This document shows positions 36,029 to 46,340 of a stretch of 64,000 bases of DNA, one piece after another. The first letter of the stretch is position 1, and each line of letters begins with the position of its first letter. The notes beneath the pieces are model-generated. The model did no database searches, was not told the DNA's origin, and was given only the letters and a program-made list of their open reading frames with translations. The translations under genes and the position numbers were made by a program. This DNA comes from Brachynemurus nebulosus (Eukaryota; Arthropoda; Insecta; Neuroptera; Myrmeleontidae). Location of the stretch: contig JAPWDM010000001.1 in NCBI GenBank assembly GCA_035578155.1, forward strand, positions 62,001 through 126,000. The letters are read 5' to 3'.

Positions 36029-36251
36029 CAGCGGCGGATTTATCCTAAGTGCCACTCTAGGCTCCGTAAAAAATGCCGCTCCTAAAAAGCTGAAAAAAAT
36101 TTCTTAAAAATTTCTTTAATAACTTTTCTTAAAGAAAAAAGTAAGTGATAGAGCAAAAAAAAAAAACTAATTCTAAATTTTGCCGCCCTTTTTACCCAAA
36201 TTTGTCGCCCTAGACTCAGGCCTACTCAGCCTGTTGGTAAGTCCACCACTG
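36029..36251. mobile_element. hAT MITE, CAGYGGCGGATTTA variant
   Basis: Left CAGCGGCGGATTTATCCTAA, right complement of CAGTGGTGGACTTACCAACA, flanks CTATTGGC and CTATTAGC (7/8). Interior has GCCGCCC and CTAAATTTTGCC as in the 32253 copy. It abuts the surviving left edge of the reverse transcriptase pseudogene. Confidence 0.8.
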
Positions 36252-36269
36252 CTATTAGCCTAAGAACTT

Positions 36270-37890
36270 TATTACCATATGGCTTTGTGCCGGGAGATCA
36301 ACAATGACTACTTGTGACGGTCTTTTTAACTTTGCTGCTAATTTTTATGATCTCTCTCGTGCGTTCGATAGTGTTAATGTTGAATTTTTGATTGAAAAAA
36401 TTGATATATATGGCATACGTGGAAATGCTTCAAATTGGATACAATCCTAGCTTAAGGAGGCTCACCAGTTCAGAGATTGAAAAGAAAGGTTTTTTCACGA
36501 TTTTTTTAGATAAATTGGACAATGACAACAAATAACAAATGATATCAGTTTATTTATTAACTATTCAAGATTACAAAAATATTTTTTTTTCTTTGACGTA
36601 TATTGATCAACATATCAATAGGTAAGTATCTAAAAAAAAAAAAATGATTCCACTTGTGACAAGATTTTGAAGCTCAGAAGCATCTGAAAGAAAAAAGTAA
36701 AAAAAATTCTTAATCTATATAAGTACGGGTATTGACGGAATTAGAATTGGCAATTTTGCATGTATAGAAACAAAATGGCGACAGTTTAAAAAAAAATTCT
36801 GAAATTTTACCATTTTTTTGGGATTAAAAAGTCATAAAATGGCCATATTTTATCCAAAAAATCTTGTGGTTTAGCCAACAGCAAAATGTTTTGCAAATAT
36901 TCTGTCCAAATTTGAGCTAGTTTGGATGAATTGATTTTGGAGAGTAATCTTGACACAGGTGTCGAAGAAAGTCATTTCGAGAAAAACGTGTTTAAAGTGA
37001 TTTCTGATATGTATAGCTATAAGAAAATGCAAAAACAAAAACACAAATTTTTTGAAATTTCTAGACTGGTGAGTCCCCTTAAGGATAGGGAAAATTTTTT
37101 GTTGGTTGACGGTAAATTATCTTCTCCGAAAATTTGTAATATTGGTGTTCAACAAGGGTCAGTCCTCCGTCCTCTCTTGTTCACGTTTTTTACTAATAAC
37201 ATGACTGAATTTATCTCGGCTGAATGTATAGTTCTTTATGCGGATGACACAGCTATTGGTGTCTCAACCTCGAACATAAATGAATATATTAAAGGAGGAA
37301 ATTGAATTTGTTAGCAAAATGCTTCGTTTCTGGTGCTCAAGGTATAGCCTTGTTAGCAATACGGAAAGACTCAAATTTGTTTATTTAATACAACTCATAT
37401 GAAAAATGGTATACTTACGTTATATTTGGACGAGTACACGGTTAAATCAACTATACTGATAAGTGTAAATATATGCGTATAATTTTAAATTGCAATTTAA
37501 ATTGGAGTTATCACATAAACGAAGTTTGTATGAAACTTAGTGAAAAACAATGTATGCTATTAAACGGCTGAAACAGTATTGCAGTATTGAAATTCTGTTG
37601 CAACTTTATTATGCTCAAGTTTATTCTGCAATTAATTATAATATTGTTATTTGAGGCAAAGCAAACGAACTAGACAGAGTCTTTATACCGCAGAAAAGAA
37701 TTTTGAGAATGATTTTTGATCTTGTTTCGAGAACATCGTTAAAAGAAGTCTTTGTCAGGAAAGCAATTACAGTTTATTCTATCTATATACTTAACTGCAT
37801 AATTATAACACAAGAAGTATCGAAAATTATAAATGTAGTTCGCACTACGTGGCAGCAACTTATTATATCCCATTTCAAATACAATTATTA
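36270..37890 (+). pseudogene. non-LTR retrotransposon reverse transcriptase (jockey/CR1-type), disrupted
   Basis: Readable blocks in order: LPYGFVPG then, after a one-base shift, GRSTMTT; YDLSRAFDSVNVEFLIEKID (motif A, first catalytic Asp present) and YGIRGNASNWIQS followed by a stop. A 623-bp TTAA MITE interrupts. It resumes KDRENFLLVDGKLSSPK, then GVQQGSVLRPLLF (motif B, usually GVPQGSVLGPLLF) and LYADDT (motif C, intact YADD). Beyond 37300 more frames carry YYAQVYSAINYNIVI, FIPQKRILRMIFDLVSRTSL and VYSIYILNCII, matching the C-terminal region of these polymerases. Endonuclease and 3' end are not visible; several stops make it inactive. Confidence 0.85.
36456..37078. mobile_element. TTAA-target MITE inside the reverse transcriptase
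   Basis: Left GGAGGCTCACCAG, right CTGGTGAGTCCCC, each bounded by TTAA (36452-36455, 37079-37082). Removing it plus one TTAA joins codons for WIQS-stop-L to KDRENF in frame, restoring collinearity with the polymerase family. The open frame at 36922-37305 starts inside this MITE, so its first ~50 residues are not polymerase. Confidence 0.85.
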
Positions 37891-38100
37891 ATCATGAGTC
37901 ATGTTTAAAAGAGTAAATAATTCTTTTATTCGAAACAAATCAAACTTCTATTCTTTATTACATAAAAACAAACTGGAAATTTAAAATTTACGTAAGTGCA
38001 ACAATGAAAGAGATAAAGCTAAGATAACGGAAATTTTTTTAATTTATAAGTGATGAATCATGGGTAAATTTAAATGAAATGGACGATATAATAATATTGG
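37867..38100 (+). repeat. family C interspersed repeat, copy 3
   Basis: Unbroken copy including GCAACAATGAAAGAGATAAA, the sequence in which the foldback element of copy 2 is inserted. It directly follows the reverse transcriptase remnant and might be its downstream region, though copies 1 and 2 lack polymerase neighbours. Confidence 0.8.
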
Positions 38101-39430
38101 TTCAGCAGCACAGAGTATAACACTATAATAGCTACTAAAAAATTTAAATTCAATTTAATTAAATTTCTCCAGAAAGGAGCTTTCTTTTCAACTGAGGAAT
38201 TCCTCACTTGTGATATAAAGTTATAGTTCTTATAAAATAAATTGTAATTGTATCTGATTTTGTTTTCTTGTCTTTTGTATCTGTACCTACTTACGTAATG
38301 TACCTACATAAAAGTATCTTATCTTATAGATTCATTATACTTCACAAGACATCAATTCCTTCTAAATTTATCCCGGCCTTCGAGAATATTCCAAACTTGT
38401 CCTACGGTTTAAATTAAAACGAGACAATACTCTGAAAAATTCTAATCAAATTTGATGATGATAAAGATCTGAATATCATTCTTTGTGGAAAAAACAAAAG
38501 TTTTGTGAAACTATACCTATCACTATAATAGAAAACGAAAAGTTAATCCTCCAACATTCTGTAACCAGACACGTTCATTTGATATAATGAGATGGATATA
38601 AAAAAAGTCAAAGATTAACGCTTTCCAGCTTGTCAATTTGTTAAGAATAGTAAATTTGTTTGAAGAAACAAATCTACAACGTGACGCTTATATTTCTTTC
38701 ATGATTTTTTTTGCTTTATTTTTATTCATATTTTTATCTGATTTTTCAAAATGTTTTCAATACTGTCTGTATTTATATGTATATAAGTTTTGGTTCACAA
38801 AGTTTATATTAAAAAAACAAATTGTTGCTTTTTTTATTTTAATATTTCGTACCAAATTCAGTAAAACGAAATTCTAGACTGTCTAGACACCATTTCATCA
38901 TCTACATTATTTAATGTAAAAAGATACAATTTCTCACTACTGTAGAAGTGGTGGGGCTACACTCGAGCCAAATAATACATTTTTCAAAAATATTCTCCAA
39001 ATGTCTGTTACTTCAATAGTCGACGAGTAAAAAAAATTACCCAAAACACAGTTGATGACAAAAAAAAATCTTTTTTTATTACTCATGCGGGAGAAGTACT
39101 AACTTGGCGCACACATTTTTGTACGGAAAATAGATGTTTGCCCACTGTACTCTTCCCACGTACCTTTTTGCGTGCGGAAAGTATACTTTCAACACGCAAA
39201 TTGACAATAAAACACGCAAAATTTAATCAAAACATACAATGCCGCCTCTTGATTTTTCATTTTATAAATATTTCGTAATTATTTCTATAGAAACCACCAA
39301 CAAAATACTTTAAACAATATTTAATTCAAAAAAAAAAAGACGAACACTCAAAAATATTATTTTAAAAAGGAATAAAAAATAGTAATAATAATGGAGAAAA
39401 GTATGTGAAATTCATAATAAAAAATAGTAT
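38101..39430. other. unassigned AT-rich DNA
   Basis: No gene recognised. A frame at 38638-38877 is Phe/Leu/Ile-rich from base composition, with no family signature. Confidence 0.45.
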
Positions 39431-39550
39431 ATGCAACTCGTGCAGGATTGTGGATTGCCGACTCGAACGAAAGAGCGCACTCACTACGATGGTGCGCTCA
39501 ACTTCGCTCTCGTAGGCAATCGACAATTTCCCGCCCTTATTGCATAATAT
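39431..39550. repeat. hairpin repeat with GAGCGCAC arms
   Basis: GATTGCCGACTCGAACGAAA then GAGCGCAC (39452-39480) pairs with GTGCGCTCAACTTCG...GGCAATC (39492-39521). The element is related in reverse to 29569-29670. Likely a small foldback MITE; termini unresolved. Confidence 0.55.
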
Positions 39551-40339
39551 ACTATTCATTTCGTCCGCGCCAAAAAGACTCCGAGTCCCCTCCTAGTATT
39601 CCGGTATTCTTAAACCGTTTACGGGCATAAAGGAAATATAATTTGTGATTAGTTTTAATAAAATATAAAATCCAGCGAAGTGTCAATTTTTTTTGTAAGT
39701 TTTAGTTTCCAAAGGCCTCTTTTATGTAAAAAAAACGCCGTGAGCAGCGGGGCCCCATCACGGTAGTCGAATTTTCCCCTTCATCTTCGGTATTGAATGT
39801 CTACAAGCGAAATGTGATTGAAAGTCTACAACCGAATTGTCATTTTGTTGGTTTCAAAACTGGTGATGAGTGTTCGGCTGATCGAGGCTTTAAAAAAAGG
39901 TTTTAAGTATTTAAGGGCTGTATCTCAGTAAATTTCAACTTTGTGCCGAAAACAGGTAGCAGAAAAAAAGCCAACACAATTCGTACGAGGACATTCCTGC
40001 CCATGTTTATCCGCTAATTGCCTTTATGTTTTAGTTTTAAAAATTAAAAAAGGACCTTAAGTAGTAAACTGGAAGGTCTTTATAAAGATATTTTTTCTTT
40101 CCAAAAAAATCCAAAATTTCTATTTTATAAATACTAAAAATCCAAAATTCCTAATTTATAAATAAACAGTGACTTTAATAACATTTTTAAATTACTTAAT
40201 ATGTATGTATTTCATTTGTCATAAAAGTAAGTTCACTTTTTTTAAAATTTTTTAAAATTACTATTCGCCTACTTGTATTTAGAATAAACATAATGCTTTT
40301 AAAACACATTTAACAATAGCATTCAATTCCGATGTAAAA
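39551..40339. other. unassigned DNA
   Basis: CCGTGAGCAGCGGGGCCCCA then TCACGG near 39738 is a small GC-rich hairpin. Otherwise AT-rich and without recognisable content. Confidence 0.4.
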
Positions 40340-40930
40340 ATGGGAGAAGTGGGGGGAAAAGTGATGCGGACTCCCTACAAGGTACTAGCTGGATACTAAC
40401 TGAATACACGTACAAAATTTCAGCCCTCTAGGTTTCCTTATGGAGTCTCTAGACGTGTTAGAAAACAAGCAAAAAAATTAAGGAAATATTGGCGTAAAAA
40501 TCGTGGGGCTAAGGGTTAAAAGTAGAAACCTCCAAAAAACAGTGTCTGGCTATTAGCTTAACCTGTACACCAAATTTCAGCCCTCTAGGTTTATTTGGGT
40601 AGATTTTGACCCGAACGAAACTGTTAAAAAACAAGAAAAATCATGTTCTTTTGGGTATAAAAATGGTGGGGGTAGGGGTTAAAAGTCGAGACCCCCAAAA
40701 GGCACCCCCTTGATACTAACTCAATCCGAATACAAAATTTCAGCCCTCTAGGTTTATTCGGGTGACCTGTGCGAGTGGTACAAACTTCGAAAACGTCGAA
40801 AATGCATGAAATTGTAGCTTAAAAATGAGGTGGGTGGAGGTAAAATATTAAAACCTCCAAAAAGCACAACCTAGGTACGAACTTTATCAACACACCAAAT
40901 TTCAACCCTCTACGTTAATTCTGGGGGGCT
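40340..40930 (+). repeat. ~160-bp tandem array, four units
   Basis: AAATTTCAGCCCTCTAGGTT recurs with CCCTCTA at about 40424, 40581, 40744 and 40907 (157-163 bp apart), each followed by GGGGTTAAAAGTMGARACC-like and CCTCCAAAAAGCAC-like blocks. Non-coding. It lies beside the reversed 120-bp-type units at 41.5-41.85 kb and may belong to the same large element. Confidence 0.8.
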
Positions 40931-41233
40931 GGGGGCCTGTTAGATCCAGCGAAAATCGTTTTTCCCCCCTCTACTCCCACCATATCATCCTATGAAGCTG
41001 AATTTTGGATATGTTGTAGATAATTGACCGAAACATTATTTAAAACCGGTTTGGAAAAGTTTTATTGCTTTTCCGCCCCCCACCACCCCCTTAAAAGTCG
41101 GGTCAGAAAAAAAATTTGCCCAAAATTTGACCCCACTTTGATAGTATGAGGTACCTCGAAAATGAGCCCCATTTACCAAATTTCATCTCTTAACTTCCAT
41201 AGGGGGGCCCTACACAAATTAAAAGGTGGCGGG

Positions 41234-41236
<3 letters not shown>

Positions 41237-41299
<63 letters not shown>
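41237..41299. repeat. (TA)n microsatellite
   Basis: 63-bp run between the 160-bp array and the 120-bp-type units; its Tyr/Ile readings in two frames are artefacts. Confidence 0.95.
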
Positions 41300-41302
<3 letters not shown>

Positions 41303-41499
41303 CATTTTTTTTTCTACATATTCGTGTTCTACGGGTCCGAAAACGGATAGCGCCCCTACTCTCGCCTCTCGCAGCTCTTATCGTATAGACTGTATAAGTC
41401 TAATTTTTCGGAGAAAATTCGACTAATATGTTTAACAGTAGATATTATTTTTTATAATAATGTCATATTTGATTTCGCAAAAAGTTTTCCAAATATTAG

Positions 41500-41855
41500 A
41501 TACTGGCAGATATCTTATTAGTAACAACCTGTATCCATCTAGAATAGTTTAGCTCTTTAACAGTGACAAAATTTTCAAAATCGGTTGCATTTTTACTGCT
41601 TTTGTGTCCTTGACACCCTGGCGGATTTCATATAATATAGTATATAGGTATATCCATTTAAAATAGTTTAACTTTTTAACGTTGTAAAAATTTTAAAATC
41701 GGTTGGGTAGTTTATTTTTGTCGCTATTAGCGCATGTAGGTAACATAATCTAAATCCACCTAGAACAGTTTAGCTCTCTAATAGTGAACAAATTTTTAAA
41801 ATCGGTGATGACGCGTAGGTACCTGGAAATTAGGTTAATTTTTATTTTGAAAAAA
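41500..41855 (-). repeat. three diverged 120-bp-family units, reverse orientation
   Basis: Each carries TAGTTTAGCTCTYTAAYAGTG, then AATTTTMAAAATCGGTTG, the complement of TCACTGTTACAGAGCTAAAC and CGATTTTGAAAA of the 60-61 kb array. A GACACCCTGGCGGA segment corresponds to the CCGCCAGGGTC part. Much more diverged from one another than the 60-kb units. Confidence 0.7.
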
Positions 41856-41955
41856 TTTTGAAAACTGGTATAAATATTGTTATTGTAATGACAAAAACGA
41901 TGAAGCATTTATCGTAAAGAAATTCAGCAATGTTCTTAATTTTTTTCAAAAACTG

Positions 41956-42117
41956 CACGGAGAGAAAATTCCTATAAAAATTACTGTGCTCATACTACAA
42001 TCGACGTGTAACAGGCGAACATATTCAATTTTTGTACGGTAAAATTGGATATGTTCGCCTGTTACACGTCGATTGTAGTATGAGCACAGTAATTTTTATA
42101 GGAGTTTTCTCTCCGTG
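41956..42117. mobile_element. 162-bp near-perfect palindrome (MITE)
   Basis: CACGGAGAGAAAATTCCTAT at the left is mirrored by ATAGGAGTTTTCTCTCCGTG at the right. Arms of about 75 bp pair almost completely through ACTACAATCGACGTGTAACA, with a loop around TTTGTACGGT. It lies between the 120-bp units and the family B block. No clear target duplication. Confidence 0.8.
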
Positions 42118-42199
42118 TAGTTCACTTAGAATAAGGTAAGGTTCAAAAGCCTGCCTCACGTAATGTTTTACGTTCTTTTCAATGGTGTAAATAAAATAA

Positions 42200-42447
42200 A
42201 AAATTTCTACGCTGTGGCCAATTTTTATAATAAACCACCAAAAATGGCGAAAACGGACAAAATTTTGACTTTCAAAAATCGGACGTGTCTGGCTGACGAA
42301 CTTAATCAATGGTTTGGAACTCTTGACCTTTTCATCAAATTTTGTAAAAATTGGATGTTTTGTTCAAGAGCTGTGGCGTATAAACATAAATACATGAAAG
42401 CCGCTGTAATAGCTGAATTTTCAGAAGGGAAATTCACTAAAAAATGA
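42200..42447 (-). repeat. family B fragment, reverse orientation
   Basis: GACGTGTCTGGCTGACGAACTTAA corresponds in reverse to TAAGTTCGTTAGCCAGACACGTC at 59500, and GCTGTAATAGCTGAATTTTC to GAAATTCAGCTATTACAG at 59260. The 94-codon open frame here (42163-42447) is most likely accidental. Confidence 0.6.
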
Positions 42448-42954
42448 GTATACATATCTAAATAATTCTCTGTAATTTGTTATAATAAATATATTATTTT
42501 ACCATAATGCGTGTTCTGCATTATAATTACATTTTCAATACACTACTCATGTTCGAGTGGGTACATTAAATATATCAAAATATACAGTCAACCTAAAACA
42601 TACATATTTTATGGCTTTTATACTTTTCGATCATCCCCTGCATAAATTATTAGTTTATATTTAATAAATAAAAGCCATTGATATTGAAAGCGATTGTGAA
42701 TTATTTAATATTATTAATTGCGGCCATGTATAACGAGAGATTTACAACTCAATATTTACTATTTGAATAAGCCAACAAGCCGCAGCTCGGAGTAGGTAGG
42801 TAATATTGGTCATATTTTATTACCAGTTCAATTGTAGAGGTTAAATTCAAAATTCAATTTATCTATGAATTCTAAAGCTTTGTTTACACGAGCTTAGCAC
42901 TAATCACGCATAGAATTAATGTTAAAAGGCACTGAAATAGCTCAATCCGATTTT
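42448..42954. other. unassigned AT-rich DNA
   Basis: Nothing recognised. Confidence 0.4.
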
Positions 42955-43683
42955 TAACTTCCCATAGGAAGTTATTGTAATGGGTCCGATTTTACGAATC
43001 GCTAATTTTGATATATCTCCACGTTTCAAGGTCACTGGAATCCAAATCCATCGTTTTTAGCGTGATGTCTGTGTGTGCGTTCGTTAGTTCGTTCGTTCGT
43101 TCGTGAATTTTTCTTCGTCTCGCATATCTCGAGAACAAATGATGATACCATCTCCGGACTAATTTCATTAGATGTGTAATAAAAAAATGAAGACCGGATA
43201 AAGTTTTCAGCAAATTCGGATTAGCGGTTTGTTTTTTGTGGTAAAAAAACGGAATTAACTTTATTAAGATAACATAGATTATATGGATTTTTTACCATAA
43301 CATTATTATACAGGGTGTAAACAAATAACTCTCGTCCTATTGTGGGGTGACTCATAGCACCCTGTAGACACTAAAACCGCAGGAATTTTTTCGGAATTAA
43401 CAGTCGCGTCACCCCTCAAAAAGATAAGAGTTATTTCCTTTACACCCTGTATATAATATATACAGTTATTTCCCTTGCACCCTGTATATAATATATACAG
43501 GATGTAAAGGAAATAACTCTTATCCTTTTGAGGGGTGACGCGACTGTTAATTCCGAAAAAATTCCTGCGGTTTCGACAGGGTGCTATGAGTCACCCCACA
43601 AAAGGACGAGAGTTATTTGTTTTACACCCTGTATAATGGCCTAAGAACCTTCCCTGATGTTAAAAACGCCAGTATTTTACTAT

Positions 43684-43773
<90 letters not shown>

Positions 43774-44040
43774 CGAAATAAGAAACTTTTTTTGAAATAT
43801 ATTTTGTCTCGCATATCTTGAGAACAAATGATGTTATCATTTGTTTGATAAGGGTGGCGCCCCCATCCTTAAGTACAAAAGGCGAAGCCCCCGGTATGGT
43901 GCAGGGGCAAAGCCTCTATCCGGGGCCCAGGGGGGGAAGTCGCCTGAAATGAAAAAAGAATTATTTATGTACAGTAGTCTCTAGTCTTTAAGAACACCCA
44001 ATGGGAAATTAACAGTGTGGGTAGACTTGTCCCCCAAATT
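42955..44040 (-). mobile_element. family A repeat, copy 2, with nested insertions
   Basis: Reverse of 8791-9500: it starts TAACTTCCCATAGGAAGTTA, a terminal hairpin, has (GTTC)n at 43078-43103, and ends CCAATGGGAAATTAACAGTG then GTAGACTTGTCCCCC. A mariner-like foldback (43311-43631) and an 84-bp (TA)n tract (43689-43772) account for its extra length over the ~700-bp copies. Confidence 0.8.
43311..43631. mobile_element. Tc1/mariner-type foldback MITE
   Basis: Ends CAGGGTGTAAACAAATAACT and its complement, flanked by TA (43309-43310, 43632-43633). The two ~140-bp arms are nearly identical, including GTGGGGTGACTCATAGCACC and TTAACAGTCGCGTCACCCCT. At the centre, CACCCTG-TATATAATATATA-CAG is repeated, as if the inner ends were themselves duplicated. 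The uninterrupted family A copies read GGCCATTATATAATAAAG across this site, which fixes the TA target. Confidence 0.9.
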
Positions 44041-44795
44041 TTTTTTTGACTTGATTTGAAATCTCTAAACAGAATCAAATATTTCTTATTTTTCACCCTC
44101 TTTTGCAAAATTCAACCCTAAACTGTAATTTAGACAAATTAAAAATGAGAAATTTTTGCACTATTTCTTACCGTTTCCAAAATATTTGAAAAATTAAATT
44201 ATGACCCCAATTTTTGAAGGGTGATTTCACCCTTTGAAACCGTCTTTCCGTCAATAAAAATCGTCTTTCTGTCAATCGTTTTTGTTTTTTTGTTTTACAA
44301 CATACTCATCCAAATTTTATTCGAATCGATAGGTCCGCCCTCGGAACTGCACGAGGATTTACTTTATTACGCTAGGTACTCAAAGAGACTCAAAAAAATG
44401 TTTCCTGCATTACGCAATAGCTTTTTCCCATAAGCAGGTCAGTTGTGATAAACAAAACTAGTGGTCTGATTTTAATGATTTTTCTTTTTTCTAAATATTC
44501 GGCATTATGAGAAATTAGTTAAGAGAACTAGCTAACAATACTGGAATGGCTGGGAATTTTTGTTAAATCTAAGAAAAATTCATATATTGATAGAAATAAG
44601 TACAGGTGGCGTGCGAATAAAACAAACTTTGTGAAATATCAGTCTAGTTAGTAAACTTGTGAAAACTGTTTCAAAAATTAGTTGCACATTTTCAAATTTT
44701 CTGACTGAATATTATTCTTGAATGTTATATATTAATACATGATTGATAACAAACTGTGTCGCTAATAGTTATTGAAACAAAAACAGGTAGCGCAC
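44041..44795. other. unassigned AT-rich DNA
   Basis: Short hydrophobic open frame at 44221-44433 without family signature; no repeat recognised. Confidence 0.4.
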
Positions 44796-45069
44796 CAGGG
44801 CTGAATTTATCTCTGCGGAGGCCCCGGCGTACTTCTCACGTGGTGGTCCCTGAGTACCTCAAACATATAGATCTCTGAATACTTTTGCGGAGGGCCCTGG
44901 CCCCCTGGAGAATTACCAAAATTTTTAAAATTTTCACAGAAAAACAGGGTTAACGAGCAAAAAAAAAACGAAAAGCGCTCTTATTATTTCTATATTCGAT
45001 TCCCCTATTTTGAGATTTTGTGGAAGCTAGGACATGTGCCCCAAGTACCCTTATGTAAATCCGGCTCTG
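44796..45069. mobile_element. hAT MITE, CAGGGCTGAATTTA variant
   Basis: Left CAGGGCTGAATTTATCTCTG, right complement of CAGAGCCGGATTTACATAAG. Flanks TAGCGCAC (44788-44795) and CAGCGCAC (45070-45077), 7/8. Interior GGAGGCCCCGGCG and CCCTGGCCCCC. 274 bp. Confidence 0.8.
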
Positions 45070-45230
45070 CAGCGCACGTTGATAAATTCCGTAACTATCT
45101 CTATTTGTTCCCGGTAAATTATAGTTTATTGCAGGAATACAATTTATTCGTCGGGGAAAACATTTTATCTACTATCGTACGCTATTACTATTACATCAGA
45201 TTCATAGTAACAACCGATAGTACGGATCTA

Positions 45231-46338
45231 GGGTTGACCGGGGTAATTGTGAATGGATTTTCAAGAGTTGAAATAAAAGCGTTGTTTTAAGTATTTTTTA
45301 TTTTATATATCACTTTATGGTTGATTTATTTTTAATTCTACATTATTCAGTATGCACCACACAATTTTGAGCAAATTCGTATGAAAAACAAAAATTTTAT
45401 AAGCCATTCACATTTCCCCGGTGCGGTTTTGCAAATCTTATGAATTTTGGGGTAAAAGTGAATGCCATCAGAAAAATTATTTAGAATGGATTACAAGAGA
45501 AGTGTGGTACGTCAGAGTAAAGCCCAGCTCAAATTCTTCACATTTACTCCACTTTTAAATTTTTCATCATACTTTAGCGGTCACAATTTCTCTTTGTTTA
45601 ATGCAAGTTACGCATACCTCAAATTTCTACAAAAATTCAAGGTTAAAAAAAATAACAAAAATTGTAGGAACAAAATTACAAGCTAAAAATGATATTTTGA
45701 TGATATTTTATCATATAAAAAATCAAAAAATTTCATGTATTCACACAAAAACAAGGAAAATAAGACATTTTCAAGGAAATACACTTAGTTTACATGAATA
45801 AAAAACAACAATTTTTTTTTGTATTGTTTGTACAACGGAAACTTGTACAATAAGGTTACCAGCACCTTCATCAACATTTTCAACTCTGAAAAGGACACTA
45901 CTGAAATTTTCGACCGAATGGGAGCATTTGTGAATGACGTTCACAATGACCCCACAATTTTAAAATCATGGGGTAATTGTGAATTGGTGATAAATTGTCC
46001 AATTTCTTTAGCAATTAATAAGGAACCCTCTTAGGGCTTAGACCACTTCTTTAAAAGTACTTTTAACCATTTCTTACCTTTTAAAAAATGAAAATGTATT
46101 TAAAAAAAAAAATTTTTAAGGATTGGTCGAAATAAGATACACTAAATTTTTCAAGGGTTTTTTCAAAATAAAAAAAAACAGATACTAATACTTGGAGAAT
46201 TGTTATGAGATTTTAATAGCATATTAAGAAAGGACAGAAAAACATATTAAGAGTTGATTTTTAACAATATTAATGTTATTTTAAAAATTATAGGCGCCGT
46301 TCACAATTGCCCCAATTCACAATTACCCCGGTCAACCC
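45231..46338. mobile_element. TA-flanked element with repeated GGGGTAATTGTGAA motif
   Basis: Ends GGGTTGACCGGGGTAATTGT and its complement, each bounded by TA (45229-45230, 46339-46340). The motif GGGGTAATTGTGAA or variants recurs inside: near 45410 (reverse), 45450, 45925-45955, 45970 and 46298-46330. Tc1/mariner-group by its TA target. Open frames at 45462-46034 show no transposase motif; one overlaps the repeated motif. Confidence 0.8.
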
Positions 46339-46340
46339 TA

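Noticed and set aside
42025..42447. Two overlapping 94-residue open frames on opposite strands
   Set aside because: They overlap a palindrome and a family B fragment; no family motif is visible.
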